Assembly (NCBI GenBank): GCA_965229505.1
Contig: OZ245881.1
Location: forward strand, 2,480,001-2,544,000
Source: UBA6059 sp040219045
GTDB lineage: Bacteria; Bacteroidota; Bacteroidia; Cytophagales; Cyclobacteriaceae
Length of the DNA stretch: 64,000 nucleotides
Direction: 5' to 3'
The stretch's first letter is position 1. Each line of letters opens with the position of its first letter. The notes beneath the pieces were generated by a model, which was given only the letters and a program-made list of their open reading frames with translations, searched no databases and was not told where the DNA came from. Positions 53,959-63,369 of the stretch are shown one piece after another. The position numbers were made by a program, and so were the translations under genes.

Positions 53959-54618
53959 TTAAAGTGGTGCTACCCGGACAAGATTGTCAGTGGCTAAATA
54001 TTCGTTATTCTCAGTCCTGTACCATGCCCGTGAGGTAGGGATTTTAATATTTTGTGCTTCCATTTCACCTTCGAGATAGATCACCTCTCCTTTTTGATTT
54101 GGCTCATCCTTATAGAACTTATAGGCCTCCATGGCAAAGGTCTCTGGATTGATATAGTAGTACCAAGTGTCCTCGGGGTAGGTTACTTTCAGTACTTGAT
54201 AAGATTTGTCATTTAGTGTTTCTGAGTAGACCTTCTCATCAAGGTCTGTCCCCTCATCCATCAGCTTCATCGGCAGACCCCAGAGGTAGACATAGTAGTT
54301 CCTTGACCGTGCTATTCTATCGCAGGCTTGCTCCTCCCCGGAGATGTGATAGCAGGAGTCCATTTTGATACCAAAGCTCCGGTCAGGGTTGGTATATTCG
54401 AATAGACCGGTTGTATTGTCGATCTTGACCTGGCTGGTCCGCTGGCTACCATCAGGCATATCTGTTTCAAAAAAGAGTTGCTGTTGTAAAGTCGACCACT
54501 GACCCTGTGGATCATGATAGGCGATGGTTTTTTGGAGGAGCTCAGCAGCGGGCATGGATTGCGCCGCTGCGCCTAAAGAGGCTACTATGAGGTAGAAAAA
54601 GGCAAATGATCGAAGCAT
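53959..54618 (-). CDS. Exported DUF6503-like protein
   Basis: 219 residues with a signal peptide (MLRSFAFFYLIVASLGAAAQ) and a beta-rich fold resembling LolA/LolB or outer-membrane sorting proteins (AYHDPQGQWSTLQQQLFFE, TWYYYINPETFAMEAYKFY). The family name DUF6503 is from memory of the N-terminal pattern. The function is unknown. It converges on the response-regulator gene with 10 bases between them. Confidence 0.72.
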   Translation of the reverse strand: MLRSFAFFYLIVASLGAAAQSMPAAELLQKTIAYHDPQGQWSTLQQQLFFETDMPDGSQRTSQVKIDNTTGLFEYTNPDRSFGIKMDSCYHISGEEQACDRIARSRNYYVYLWGLPMKLMDEGTDLDEKVYSETLNDKSYQVLKVTYPEDTWYYYINPETFAMEAYKFYKDEPNQKGEVIYLEGEMEAQNIKIPTSRAWYRTENNEYLATDNLVRVAPL

Positions 54619-54733
54619 AAAAAAACTTTTGAGGTATTGTCCAATGATGGATGGCTTGTTCGTCTAAGGTATAAAATCAGTAAGATAAAGGTTGACTATT
54701 ATGTCAATTCATGAGTCATAATTGAGAGTTGAA

Positions 54734-55120
54734 ATGAATAAAGTTGATAAGACATACCAGATCAAAGCAACAAAGTCGGAAGTATTTGACGCGCTGACCA
54801 ATGTTGAGAAGATAGAGCAGTGGTCAGGGGCTAGCGCCAAAATGGACATAGCGACGGATGGAGCATTCTCTTTATGGGAAGGTAGCATTCATGGGATCAA
54901 TCAAGTGGTATCAGAGAGTAAGATTGTTCAACTGTGGAAGGAAGCGTCCTGGGAAGCATACTCAAAATGTACCTTCACTTTGAAAGAGGAGAATCAATCG
55001 ACGATACTATCCTTAGAACATACGGATATTCCCGAGTCGTCCCTGGCGTCAATTGACAAAGGGTGGGATGAGTACTACCTGGGACCGTTGAAAGAAATGC
55101 TTGAAAATCTGGATCAGTAA
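54734..55120 (+). CDS. SRPBCC (AHSA1-type) small ligand-binding protein
   Basis: 128 residues from the ATG at 54734; the open frame starts four codons earlier at a TTG. It begins VDKTYQIKATKSEVFDALTN, holds EQWSG and a beta-rich C-half ending in a long helix (WDEYYLGPLKEML), as in the START/Bet v1 fold. It lies upstream of the DGPF and ECF42 genes in the same direction. AHSA1-type proteins are known companions of ECF42 and DGPF genes. Ligand unknown. Confidence 0.83.
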   Translation: MNKVDKTYQIKATKSEVFDALTNVEKIEQWSGASAKMDIATDGAFSLWEGSIHGINQVVSESKIVQLWKEASWEAYSKCTFTLKEENQSTILSLEHTDIPESSLASIDKGWDEYYLGPLKEMLENLDQ

Positions 55121-55172
55121 TATGGATAGTGAGAAAATACATTTTTATTTATAACCTAAATTTTTAGAAACC

Positions 55173-55520
55173 ATGAAAGAGTACATGTACTTATTTAGAG
55201 GAGGCGATGGCCGTGAACTGAATTTATCTCCTGAGCAAATGCAAGAGCATATGCAGGCCTGGGGAGTATGGATGCAGGAGCTTGGTAAGTCCGGAAATTT
55301 TGTAACAGGACTGCCCCTACAGAGTGAAGGTAAGGTTGTCGAGAACTATGGCGAAGTAATTACGGACGGTCCATTTGCGGAAGGTAAGGAGCTTGTCGGA
55401 GGATACCTTATCGTGAAGGCCAATGACCTGGATCATGCCACAGAGCTGTCAAAAAAATGCCCGATTTTCGAAAGAGGGGGTACGGTGGAAGTGCGCGAGA
55501 TTATGCCGATGGACCAATAG
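55173..55520 (+). CDS. DGPF-domain (YCII-related) protein
   Basis: 115 residues with the DGPF motif at 65-68 (VITDGPFAEGKELVGGYLI) and N-terminal MKEYMYLFRGG. These proteins are the characteristic partners of ECF42 sigma factors and are usually regulated by them. The biochemical role is unknown. It lies 54 bases upstream of the sigma factor gene. Confidence 0.9.
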   Translation: MKEYMYLFRGGDGRELNLSPEQMQEHMQAWGVWMQELGKSGNFVTGLPLQSEGKVVENYGEVITDGPFAEGKELVGGYLIVKANDLDHATELSKKCPIFERGGTVEVREIMPMDQ

Positions 55521-55530
55521 TACCGGTCTG

Positions 55531-55560
55531 GTCCTGACTGTTGATAATGGTCAGGGCTTT
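55531..55560 (+). terminator. Weak stem-loop between the DGPF and sigma genes
   Basis: GTCCTGAC/GTCAGGGC pair over 8 bp (one G:T) with an 11-base loop and a short TTTT. It may attenuate rather than stop transcription into the sigma gene, which begins 15 bases on. Confidence 0.45.
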
Positions 55561-55574
55561 TCCTACTTTTAAAA

Positions 55575-56840
55575 ATGCCTGCCCCTCCACAAGAGCCCAA
55601 AGCGATTGTTGACCACTTCTTCCGTCACCAATGGGGGCGTGTGGTTTCTCACCTAACGGCAAAGTTTGGCGTACCCAATCTTACGCTGGTCGAAGATGCG
55701 GTGCAGGAGGCATTGACCAAAGCCATGCAGTCCTGGGCATTCCAGGGTATCCCTGACAATCCTGCCGGATGGATTAGCCGCGTCGCACACAATCATGTGA
55801 TTGACACGCTTCGCAGAAAAAACAACTTCGAGAGAAAATCAGCTGAACTTGGGCAAGAAGATTCAAGCTATGCTATGGATTGGGATATGGACGAAGAAAT
55901 AAAGGATGATGAGCTGAAAATGATGTTCGCGTGCTGTCATCCGGCGATTAGTGCTGAGCTTCAAATCATTTTGACTTTGAAGATTCTTGGAGGTTTTAGT
56001 AACGCCGAAGTTGCTCGTCAACTGCTCAAGAAGGAAGACGCCATAGCGAAGGCGTATACCAGAGGAAAGAAAAAACTGGTAGAGGAGGGCATCACGCTTG
56101 AGGTGCCGTTTGGCAAGCACCTTTCCCAAAGGCTCTCCAAAGTATTGCGAATATTATACCTTCTCTTCAACGAAGGCTACAGCGTCACCGAAGGGGATCT
56201 GCTAATAAAAACATCTCTTTGCGAGGAAGCCATTCGACTTGGCAGCTTGATTCTTGAGTGCAAGCGCTTAGTCAAACCTGACGTGCATGCCTTGATGGCA
56301 TTGATGTATTTTCAGTCTTCACGCTTCAATGCCCGACTGGATTCCAATGGACAGATGGTTGCATTGAATCATCAGAATCGATCGTTGTGGGATTATTCGA
56401 AGGTTGAGCTTGGTAGGCATCACCTGGAGTTAGCGGCCGCATTCGGTCATATCAATGATTACTTCATTCAGGCGTCTATTGCCCGAGTCCATTGCGACGC
56501 GGATACTTATGAGAGCACCAACTGGCAACAGATACTGATGCTGTACGACATCCAGCTGCAGCTCAACAATAACCCGGTTATTTTCCTCAACAGAGTAATC
56601 GCCTACGGTAAAGTCTTTGGAGCAAAGGCCGCTTTATCAGAACTTGATGGTTACGGTGGAAAGAAGGCGCTTCAGAAGTACCCTCTGCTCTACGCTGTGC
56701 AAGCCGAACTCCTGGCGGAAATTGATGATTATGCTACCGCAATAGCCACAATCGATCAGGCCATTTCGCTGAACACCAATGTACGAGAGGTAGAGTATAT
56801 GCAGTCGAAGAGAATCTCGTGGGTTGAACGTAATACTTGA
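55575..56840 (+). CDS. ECF42-type RNA polymerase sigma factor with C-terminal extension
   Basis: 421 residues. Sigma-2 (about 20-90; LVEDAVQEALTKAMQSW, PAGWISRVAHNHVIDTLRRK) and sigma-4 (about 135-170; GGFSNAEVARQL) are followed by a DUF6596 and TPR-like region of 230 residues (LRILYLLFNEGYS, then RVIAYGKVFGAKAALSEL). No anti-sigma factor is adjacent; in ECF42 the C-terminal extension itself is needed for activity. The assignment rests on the extension and on the DGPF gene next door. Confidence 0.93.
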   Translation: MPAPPQEPKAIVDHFFRHQWGRVVSHLTAKFGVPNLTLVEDAVQEALTKAMQSWAFQGIPDNPAGWISRVAHNHVIDTLRRKNNFERKSAELGQEDSSYAMDWDMDEEIKDDELKMMFACCHPAISAELQIILTLKILGGFSNAEVARQLLKKEDAIAKAYTRGKKKLVEEGITLEVPFGKHLSQRLSKVLRILYLLFNEGYSVTEGDLLIKTSLCEEAIRLGSLILECKRLVKPDVHALMALMYFQSSRFNARLDSNGQMVALNHQNRSLWDYSKVELGRHHLELAAAFGHINDYFIQASIARVHCDADTYESTNWQQILMLYDIQLQLNNNPVIFLNRVIAYGKVFGAKAALSELDGYGGKKALQKYPLLYAVQAELLAEIDDYATAIATIDQAISLNTNVREVEYMQSKRISWVERNT

Positions 56841-56895
56841 ATTTTCCATGCATGAAAAGCTATTTGAGGAGCAATAGCGTGTATTGTGAATCGAA

Positions 56896-57125
56896 TTGGG
56901 GGATAAAGGAGTTGAATTCTTACAATATTGGGTGATGACATCCCCCAATTATCTTCGATGCAAATAGGGGGATATGAACCCAAATTTCATATGCCTTATT
57001 GCCAAAAACCATCTTTTTGATAAGGAATTAATATCAAAAACGGCTTAATACTATGTTTTTGGTTTCATTTTCAAGAACCTAAGCCCTAAGGCCTATCTCA
57101 CAAATCCCTTATATCATCCCCCAAA
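56896..57125. promoter_or_regulatory. Cluster of ATCCCCCA boxes ahead of the second SusC gene
   Basis: The 397-base spacer holds ATTGGGGGAT (56896-56905) and ATCCCCCAAT (56941-56950), a perfect 10-bp inverted pair, plus ATAGGGGGAT (56965-56974) and ATCCCCCAAA (57116-57125). Four matches to one core in one spacer, and one more ahead of the first SusC gene, suggest operator sites. No clear TAnnTTTG element is seen close to the start. The remaining bases show nothing else. Confidence 0.5.
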
Positions 57126-57237
57126 ATGGATGATTAAAACCTACCACTTTTGGCTAAAAGTGTGTGTTTCAATGCACTGAGAATTCAGAGAGATTTACGG
57201 ATTAAATAAATGTCAAACTTTTAATCAAGACATCCGT

Positions 57238-60200
57238 ATGAAGAGAATTTTACTCATGATTTTGTTCCTGGGTTCGATCTCCCTGTATGCACAGGAGAGG
57301 ACGATTTCGGGACGGATTACTTCGGACGAGGACGCTAGCGGACTCCCCGGGGTAAATGTAATTTTGAAAGGTACTACCACCGGTACGACAACCGATATCG
57401 ATGGTAACTACAAATTAGCGGTTCCCCAGGAAGGTGGAACTTTGACGTTTTCGTTCATTGGTCTGGCTCCTCAGGAGGTAGCGATCGGTGCTCGATCTAC
57501 AATTGATGTTGTGATGGCTAGTGATGTTAAGCAATTAACAGAAGTAGTTGTAACCGCAATTGGTATTGAGCGAGAGAAGAAAGCATTGGGATATGCGGTT
57601 TCTGAGGTTTCGGGTGATGCCCTGAAGCAGCGTGCAGAGCCTGATCCGATTCGTGCACTTGCTGGTAAGGTTCCAGGCGTAAACATTTTAAGCTCTGGTG
57701 GAGGTGCTGGATCAGCAACCAATATCACGATTCGTGGTAGCTCATCTTTGACTGGTAACAACCAGCCATTGTTTGTAGTAGATGGTGTTCCATTTGACAA
57801 CTCTGTAACCAGAACCAACGAAGGTTTTAACCAGGGTAACCCTAACTCGAACAGAGCATTTGACATTGACCCTAACAACATTGAGTCGATGACTGTATTG
57901 AAGGGAGCATCTGCTGCTGCACTTTACGGTTCTCGTGCTGCCAACGGTGTAATTGTTATTACCACGAAAGCTTCAGCCAGAGGCCAGAAGAAAGGCCTTG
58001 AAGTTACCTACAACACTTCTTACAATGTTGAGACAGTAGCAGGTAAAATCGAGAAGCAGGGCGAGTGGACACAAGGTGCACTTTTCGGATCTCATAACTT
58101 TACTTTCAACAACGGTTTCTTTGGAACCTGGGGTCCCAAGTACGACTGGGTAAACGAAATGATCCAGAGTGGATTTACTGCTGATATCATGAGTGAAACC
58201 CTGGGCGGATCTTCTGGTATCAATCACCCACTTTTCAATAAGTATGGGTCTAATCCCAGCAGCCCACTTTATGCAGGAGATCAATATCCTTTTATTCTGG
58301 ATAAAGTAGATAGAGTGTATCCTGATGTTGATAATTTCAACAACTTCTGGCAAGAAGGTAAGGTTGTAGAGCATGCTGTACAGGTGAGCTCAGGAGGAGA
58401 AAACACAAGTATCACTGCTGGTGTATCGAGAACTCAGAATGAAGGTATTATCCCTTTCTCTGAGATCACAAGGACTTCTATGAACTTTGGTGGCCGTGCG
58501 ACGCTATCTAATGGCATCTTCCTTAACGGTAGTATTACTTATGTGAAGACTGATCAGCGAAGTGCTCCTCAGGGTGCAGAGATTGTTGCAGGTAACGCTG
58601 GTACATCTATCATTGGTATGTTGTACTTGATGTCACCTACTTATGACTTGACCAACAACCCTTATGTTAACAATAGGACCGGTGGTTCTATCTATTACAG
58701 AAATGGATTTGACAACCCTTACTGGGTAGCCGAGTTCGCTCCTATCTTTTCAGAGGTGGATCGTTACTTTGGTAATGCCACTGTGGGTTATGATATTTTC
58801 GACTGGATGACAGTGACGTATAAGTTTGGTTTCAATGCTTATACTGACAGAAGATCTGCACTAGTTCCGGCTTTCTCTGAGAACATTCCTGCGGGTCAGT
58901 ATTCTATAGATGATGTGTTCCGTCAGGAAAGAGATGGTAACCTACTGATCAGCATGGAGAAAGATCTTAGTGCAGATATCAACTTCCGTGCTTTGGTTGG
59001 ACATAATGCCAACGAGAGAAGGTTAGAGCAAACTACTATCATTGGTAACGGTATCATCGCAAGAGGTATTGACCGTATCACCAATACTGCCAGCCAGTTG
59101 ATGCGTAGGGATTACGGTGAGATTCAGCGATTCCAGGGTGTATTTGCTGACCTTTCTTTCTCTTACAGAGACTGGATGTTTGTCAACGTAGTAGGTCGTA
59201 ATGACTGGTCTTCTACATTACCCCCGGATAACAGATCATTCTTCTATCCTGGTGTAAGTACTTCATTTGTATTGAGTGAGGCAATGACACTACCTTCAGT
59301 GATCAACTTCGCTAAAATCAGAGCAGGTATCACTAAGGTGGGTAATGAGGCTTCTCCTTACCAGACCAACACGCCCTTCCTGATCAACAGTCAGTATACC
59401 AACCTCCAGTTCCCGTTTAGTACGCCTAGAGGTTCGTTCAACATAGCGAATCAGGAAGAGACTTTGGGTTCACCTACATTGAAGCCTGAGTTTACTACTG
59501 AGTATGAGATTGGTGCAGAGATAACCTTGCTGAACAATAAGATTGGTTTGGATGTGACTTATTACAACAGACAGTCTACTGACCAGATTATCGAGGTAAC
59601 CGTACCTTCTTCGACTGGTTTCCGTGAGGGAATCACCAACGTTGGACGAGTTGATAACTATGGCTGGGAGATTGGGCTTGACCTGACTCCAGTAGAGCTT
59701 TCTAACGGGTTCAAGTGGAATATTTACAGTGCATTCACAAGAAACAGAAATGAAGTGATTGACATTGGAGATGCAGATCAGATCATTGTTGGTGGATTCG
59801 CTTCTGGTGGATTGTCAGTAGTACAGCGACCAGGTCTTCCTTTCGGTCAATTGCTAGGAACAGATTTCCAGAGAGATGAAGAGGGAAATATCCTGGTTAA
59901 CCCTGTTTCAGGTAAGCCGTTCGAAGATAACGAACTACAGATCATTGGTGACCCTAACCCTGATTTCACTTTGGGTGTAACTAACTCATTCACTTGGAAA
60001 GGTATCAGCCTTTCAGTATTGATTGACTGGACACAAGGTGGAGACATTTGGTCTTTGACTGCTGACCAGACCTTTAGCCGAGGTATACTTGACCACCCAT
60101 TGAACACCGACCGTGTTCCCAGAGTAGGTCTTGGATTCTTTGGTGATGGTGCAGGTAATCCATTGTTGGACGAAAGTGGCAACAAGATTCCTAACAGGTC

Positions 60201-60543
60201 ATTGACTACTGCCAATGACTGGGTATTCTTTGATGGCTGGGCTGCCGGTGGTGTTGACTGGCATTCAACTTACGATGCTACTGTGATCAGGATCAGAGAG
60301 GTGTCATTGAGTTACAACTTCCCTACAGCATTATTGGACAAGACACCATTTGGAAGAGCGACAGTATCCTTCTCAGGTAGAAACCTGTGGTACAATGCAC
60401 CTCATTTCCCAGATGCTTTGAACTTCGATCCTGAAGTTTCAGGTCTTGGCGGTGGTGATGACAGTGGAGCATACAGAGGTTTCGACTTCATGGGCGTACC
60501 GACTACCAGAAGATATGGTGTGAACCTATCAGTTACTTTTTAA
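57238..60543 (+). CDS. SusC/RagA family TonB-linked outer-membrane protein, copy 2
   Basis: 1101 residues, with the same layout as copy 1: signal peptide (MKRILLMILFLGSISLYA), carboxypeptidase-like domain, TonB-box region LTEVVVTAIG, plug and barrel ending NLSVTF. Identical long runs with copy 1 (such as GIEREKKALGYAV and DPNNIESMTVLKGASAAAL) show recent shared ancestry. Its codon use looks more biased toward a few preferred codons (AAC, GGT, CGT) than copy 1, which suggests high expression. Confidence 0.95.
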   Translation: MKRILLMILFLGSISLYAQERTISGRITSDEDASGLPGVNVILKGTTTGTTTDIDGNYKLAVPQEGGTLTFSFIGLAPQEVAIGARSTIDVVMASDVKQLTEVVVTAIGIEREKKALGYAVSEVSGDALKQRAEPDPIRALAGKVPGVNILSSGGGAGSATNITIRGSSSLTGNNQPLFVVDGVPFDNSVTRTNEGFNQGNPNSNRAFDIDPNNIESMTVLKGASAAALYGSRAANGVIVITTKASARGQKKGLEVTYNTSYNVETVAGKIEKQGEWTQGALFGSHNFTFNNGFFGTWGPKYDWVNEMIQSGFTADIMSETLGGSSGINHPLFNKYGSNPSSPLYAGDQYPFILDKVDRVYPDVDNFNNFWQEGKVVEHAVQVSSGGENTSITAGVSRTQNEGIIPFSEITRTSMNFGGRATLSNGIFLNGSITYVKTDQRSAPQGAEIVAGNAGTSIIGMLYLMSPTYDLTNNPYVNNRTGGSIYYRNGFDNPYWVAEFAPIFSEVDRYFGNATVGYDIFDWMTVTYKFGFNAYTDRRSALVPAFSENIPAGQYSIDDVFRQERDGNLLISMEKDLSADINFRALVGHNANERRLEQTTIIGNGIIARGIDRITNTASQLMRRDYGEIQRFQGVFADLSFSYRDWMFVNVVGRNDWSSTLPPDNRSFFYPGVSTSFVLSEAMTLPSVINFAKIRAGITKVGNEASPYQTNTPFLINSQYTNLQFPFSTPRGSFNIANQEETLGSPTLKPEFTTEYEIGAEITLLNNKIGLDVTYYNRQSTDQIIEVTVPSSTGFREGITNVGRVDNYGWEIGLDLTPVELSNGFKWNIYSAFTRNRNEVIDIGDADQIIVGGFASGGLSVVQRPGLPFGQLLGTDFQRDEEGNILVNPVSGKPFEDNELQIIGDPNPDFTLGVTNSFTWKGISLSVLIDWTQGGDIWSLTADQTFSRGILDHPLNTDRVPRVGLGFFGDGAGNPLLDESGNKIPNRSLTTANDWVFFDGWAAGGVDWHSTYDATVIRIREVSLSYNFPTALLDKTPFGRATVSFSGRNLWYNAPHFPDALNFDPEVSGLGGGDDSGAYRGFDFMGVPTTRRYGVNLSVTF

Positions 60544-60567
60544 TAGGTAAAACCAAAACGTAACAAA

Positions 60568-62289
60568 ATGAGACATATAAATAAGATAACTAAATATATA
60601 GCGTCCCTGGTCATTATTGGCTTAGTGTCGTCGTGTAGCAGCGATTGGTTGGATGTCAATGACAACCCCAATGCTCCTACTGAGCCGGACCTGGAACTTT
60701 TGATCCCTTCACTGCAAATTGCAATGGGTCAAGTCCTTACTGATCGTTTTGATGCGATCGGTGTAATCGGTCAGAATGTAGAATCAACACTTTCTCAGTA
60801 TGGTCTGGGTAGTGATGGTGGAGTGCCACTAGGTTTTGAGGAGTTCTATGTTGACGCGCTTGTCAACGGAGAAAGAGTAATCCTTGATGCAGAGTTGAGC
60901 GACCCTCCATTGACTACACATCGTGGTATTGCAAAAGTCCTTAAGGCTTATATCTACCATGTGATCATCGATGTATGGGGTGCTGCTCCTTATGATGAGG
61001 CTTTGTTAGGTGCTGAAGGCCCTGCTGCCCCCGTGTGGGAAGATGGTGCTGAGGTTTATCCTAAACTGGTTACCTTGATAGATGAGGGTATTGCTGATCT
61101 TCAGGTTGGTGGTGTATCTCCTCAGAATGACGTTATTTATAACGGTAATGCTGCTAACTGGATAAAGTTCGCTAATACCTTAAAGCTCAAAATGGCTTTG
61201 AATACGAACAATGCGAGTTTGGCCAATTCAGCGATAGCCGGAGGTGTGATTTCGAGTAACTCTGAAGATGCTGACTTCCAGTTTGGAACAGGTTTAGCTC
61301 CTGAAAACAGACACAGGATGCATCAGTTACACTACACTGGTGGTACCAAGACCTTCTACATGAGCAACACATTGATGTACAAGATGTACAGAAGTTATGG
61401 TGTTGATGGTGATGCGGATGTACCTGATCCAAGGATGAGGTATTATTTCTTCCGTCAGATTCCTGACTTTGATGCTGCATTGGCTGGTGGAGCTGTTGTA
61501 CCTGATGATTTCCCATGTTTCGGTTACGGAGCAAGGCCTAATGACGAATCAACCTGGCAGATCAGATGTTCTTACGGTTACGTCGGTGATGGCTATATGG
61601 GTAGAGATCATGGTGATGGAACAGGTATTCCTAACGACGGTGCTGCAAGAACAACATATGGTGTGTATCCAATCGGAGGTCTATTTGACGATGGTCCTGG
61701 CCGTGCTGTAGCACAGCAGTCTGATATCAGTACTGGTGGTATTTACCCTATTTTCACAAACGCCATGGCTAAGTTCATGCAGGCTGAGGCAGTGTTGAGA
61801 CTAGGAGTAGCCGGAGATGCGCGAGCATTGTTAGAAGAAGGTGTAAGAGCCTCTATCAGTGATGTGATGGCTTTCGGATCAGGAGCTTCCAATTTTGATG
61901 CTTCACTAGCACCAACATCGGGTGATGTAGATGCTTATGCAGATGCTGTACTAGCCAAGTATGATGGCGCTTCTACAGGTAATGCTGTGGGTGCAATAGG
62001 ATCACAGCTGGATGTGGTTATGGATCAGTGGTTCATTGCCAACTTCGGTAACAACACTGAATCATGGACAAGTTTCAGAAGAACGAAACTTCCTGAAGTA
62101 CGCCGCTCTACGGATGATGGAGGACAGCCACAGAGGATGTCTATTATTCCTACGAACCCGTATCCAAGAAGATTCCCGTTCCCTCCTAGTGAGATAGCAA
62201 CGAATCCGAATGCACCAGATCCTAATCAGATCGTATGGTTCCAGACTCCTGTATTTTGGGATTCTACACCTTATCCTGCTAGATTTTAA
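60568..62289 (+). CDS. SusD/RagB family nutrient-binding lipoprotein, copy 2
   Basis: 573 residues with lipobox VSSC and start DWLDVNDNPNAPTEPDLELL. It follows its SusC gene by 24 bases and parallels copy 1 through the end (FQTPVFWDSTPYPARF). A conserved surface stretch reading YGYVGDGYMGRDHGDGTG is shared with copy 1 and is asparagine, glycine and aspartate rich, so it may bind calcium or ligand. Confidence 0.94.
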   Translation: MRHINKITKYIASLVIIGLVSSCSSDWLDVNDNPNAPTEPDLELLIPSLQIAMGQVLTDRFDAIGVIGQNVESTLSQYGLGSDGGVPLGFEEFYVDALVNGERVILDAELSDPPLTTHRGIAKVLKAYIYHVIIDVWGAAPYDEALLGAEGPAAPVWEDGAEVYPKLVTLIDEGIADLQVGGVSPQNDVIYNGNAANWIKFANTLKLKMALNTNNASLANSAIAGGVISSNSEDADFQFGTGLAPENRHRMHQLHYTGGTKTFYMSNTLMYKMYRSYGVDGDADVPDPRMRYYFFRQIPDFDAALAGGAVVPDDFPCFGYGARPNDESTWQIRCSYGYVGDGYMGRDHGDGTGIPNDGAARTTYGVYPIGGLFDDGPGRAVAQQSDISTGGIYPIFTNAMAKFMQAEAVLRLGVAGDARALLEEGVRASISDVMAFGSGASNFDASLAPTSGDVDAYADAVLAKYDGASTGNAVGAIGSQLDVVMDQWFIANFGNNTESWTSFRRTKLPEVRRSTDDGGQPQRMSIIPTNPYPRRFPFPPSEIATNPNAPDPNQIVWFQTPVFWDSTPYPARF

Positions 62290-62309
62290 TCTTAAAGTTG
62301 AAATTGATT

Positions 62310-63182
62310 ATGAAAAATATATCAAGAAGTTTTATCCTATTTCTCGGCGCGGTGGTCATGCTATCTGCCTGTGAGAATGAAGATAATTTGAGAGCACCGG
62401 ATTTTTACACCCCGGTGGTATTGTTGGCGACTAGCGTAACCAACAATGTTTGGGAAACCAGCGAACTTCCAAATACGGCGTTTACATTCACGCTGGATGA
62501 AGAGAATTTCGATGGTGCTGCAGATGGCCACAAGTTTTTTGTAGGTCGAAGCGGTGTGACTTCCACCTTATTAGATGTGACCTTGCTTGCTTCTATGAAT
62601 GGTGGTCCAGCTACTCCAATTGCTACATTCCAGGGGAGTGAATTGCCTGCTAATGTGAGTATCAGTGCTTCGGATGTGGCCAGTACGTTTGGAATGAGTG
62701 TTGATGATTTGACTTTTGGTGATGTGATAGCCATTACCTATGAGTACAACATTGATGCAGACAATTCGGGTACGGTATATACCCTAGGCACTCCAGGTAA
62801 TGACTACTGCGGTGGCTTTACCAATGAAGGAGAGTGGTGTACTTTCACCATTTCGATTGTATGTACATTGACAGATGAAGTTACCGGAGCGTTCGGTGGC
62901 AATTATGTCGTTGACATGCAGGATTCATACGGAGATGGCTGGAACGGTGCATCGATTGATGCAACAGTGAATGGTGTGACTACCTCGTACACAATTGCTG
63001 CGGGTTCTAGTGGATCAGAAACAGTAGTTGTACCAGACGGTGCATCACTATCATTTGCCTTCACTTCAGGTGACTGGGATAGTGAGATTACTTATCAGAT
63101 ACTTGATCCTGAGGGAAATGTGATGGCTAGTGATGGTCCATCTCCTGCCGTAGGAACAATTACTTTGAGTAACTGTCTATAA
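62310..63182 (+). CDS. Lipoprotein of SusCD block 2, DSYGDGWNG-type C-terminal domain
   Basis: 290 residues from the ATG at 62310; the open frame starts four codons earlier at a TTG. Lipobox LSAC (Cys21). The N-terminal 165 residues are homologous to the block 1 lipoprotein (PVVLLATSVTNNVW, DGAADGHKFFVGRSG, DYCGGFTNEGEWCT). The C-terminal 95 residues form a different beta module with DSYGDGWNGASIDATVNG and FTSGDWDSEITYQI, a type frequent in secreted Bacteroidota proteins. Confidence 0.82.
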   Translation: MKNISRSFILFLGAVVMLSACENEDNLRAPDFYTPVVLLATSVTNNVWETSELPNTAFTFTLDEENFDGAADGHKFFVGRSGVTSTLLDVTLLASMNGGPATPIATFQGSELPANVSISASDVASTFGMSVDDLTFGDVIAITYEYNIDADNSGTVYTLGTPGNDYCGGFTNEGEWCTFTISIVCTLTDEVTGAFGGNYVVDMQDSYGDGWNGASIDATVNGVTTSYTIAAGSSGSETVVVPDGASLSFAFTSGDWDSEITYQILDPEGNVMASDGPSPAVGTITLSNCL

Positions 63183-63213
63183 TAATTATAATTGGCGTTC
63201 TACGTCATTAATT

Positions 63214-63243
63214 GAAGCCAGAGCAATAAGCTCTGGCTTTTTT
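63214..63243 (+). terminator. Terminator of SusCD block 2
   Basis: A 10-bp stem AAGCCAGAGC/GCTCTGGCTT with an AATAA loop and T tract, 32 bases after the lipoprotein stop. Confidence 0.9.
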
Positions 63244-63274
63244 GTTTTCGAAGGTATTTTAGATCTACGAATAC

Positions 63275-63314
63275 TATCAAAAAAGGAGGTGCGTTGGCAC
63301 CTCCTTTTTTGATA
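63275..63314. terminator. Bidirectional terminator at the regulator 3' end
   Basis: An 18-bp perfect stem TATCAAAAAAGGAGGTGC and its complement with a GTTG loop; A and T tracts within the arms serve both strands. It lies 55 bases beyond the stop of the leftward response-regulator gene. Confidence 0.88.
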
Positions 63315-63369
63315 TCAATAGAATAATTGAATGTGTACGCTACATTTTGTAAACTAGCGCTACCACAGA

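Noticed and set aside
56896..56976. CRISPR-like or iteron array from the G5/C5 boxes
   Set aside because: Only short cores are shared, spacing is irregular and orientation varies, so operator sites are a better fit.
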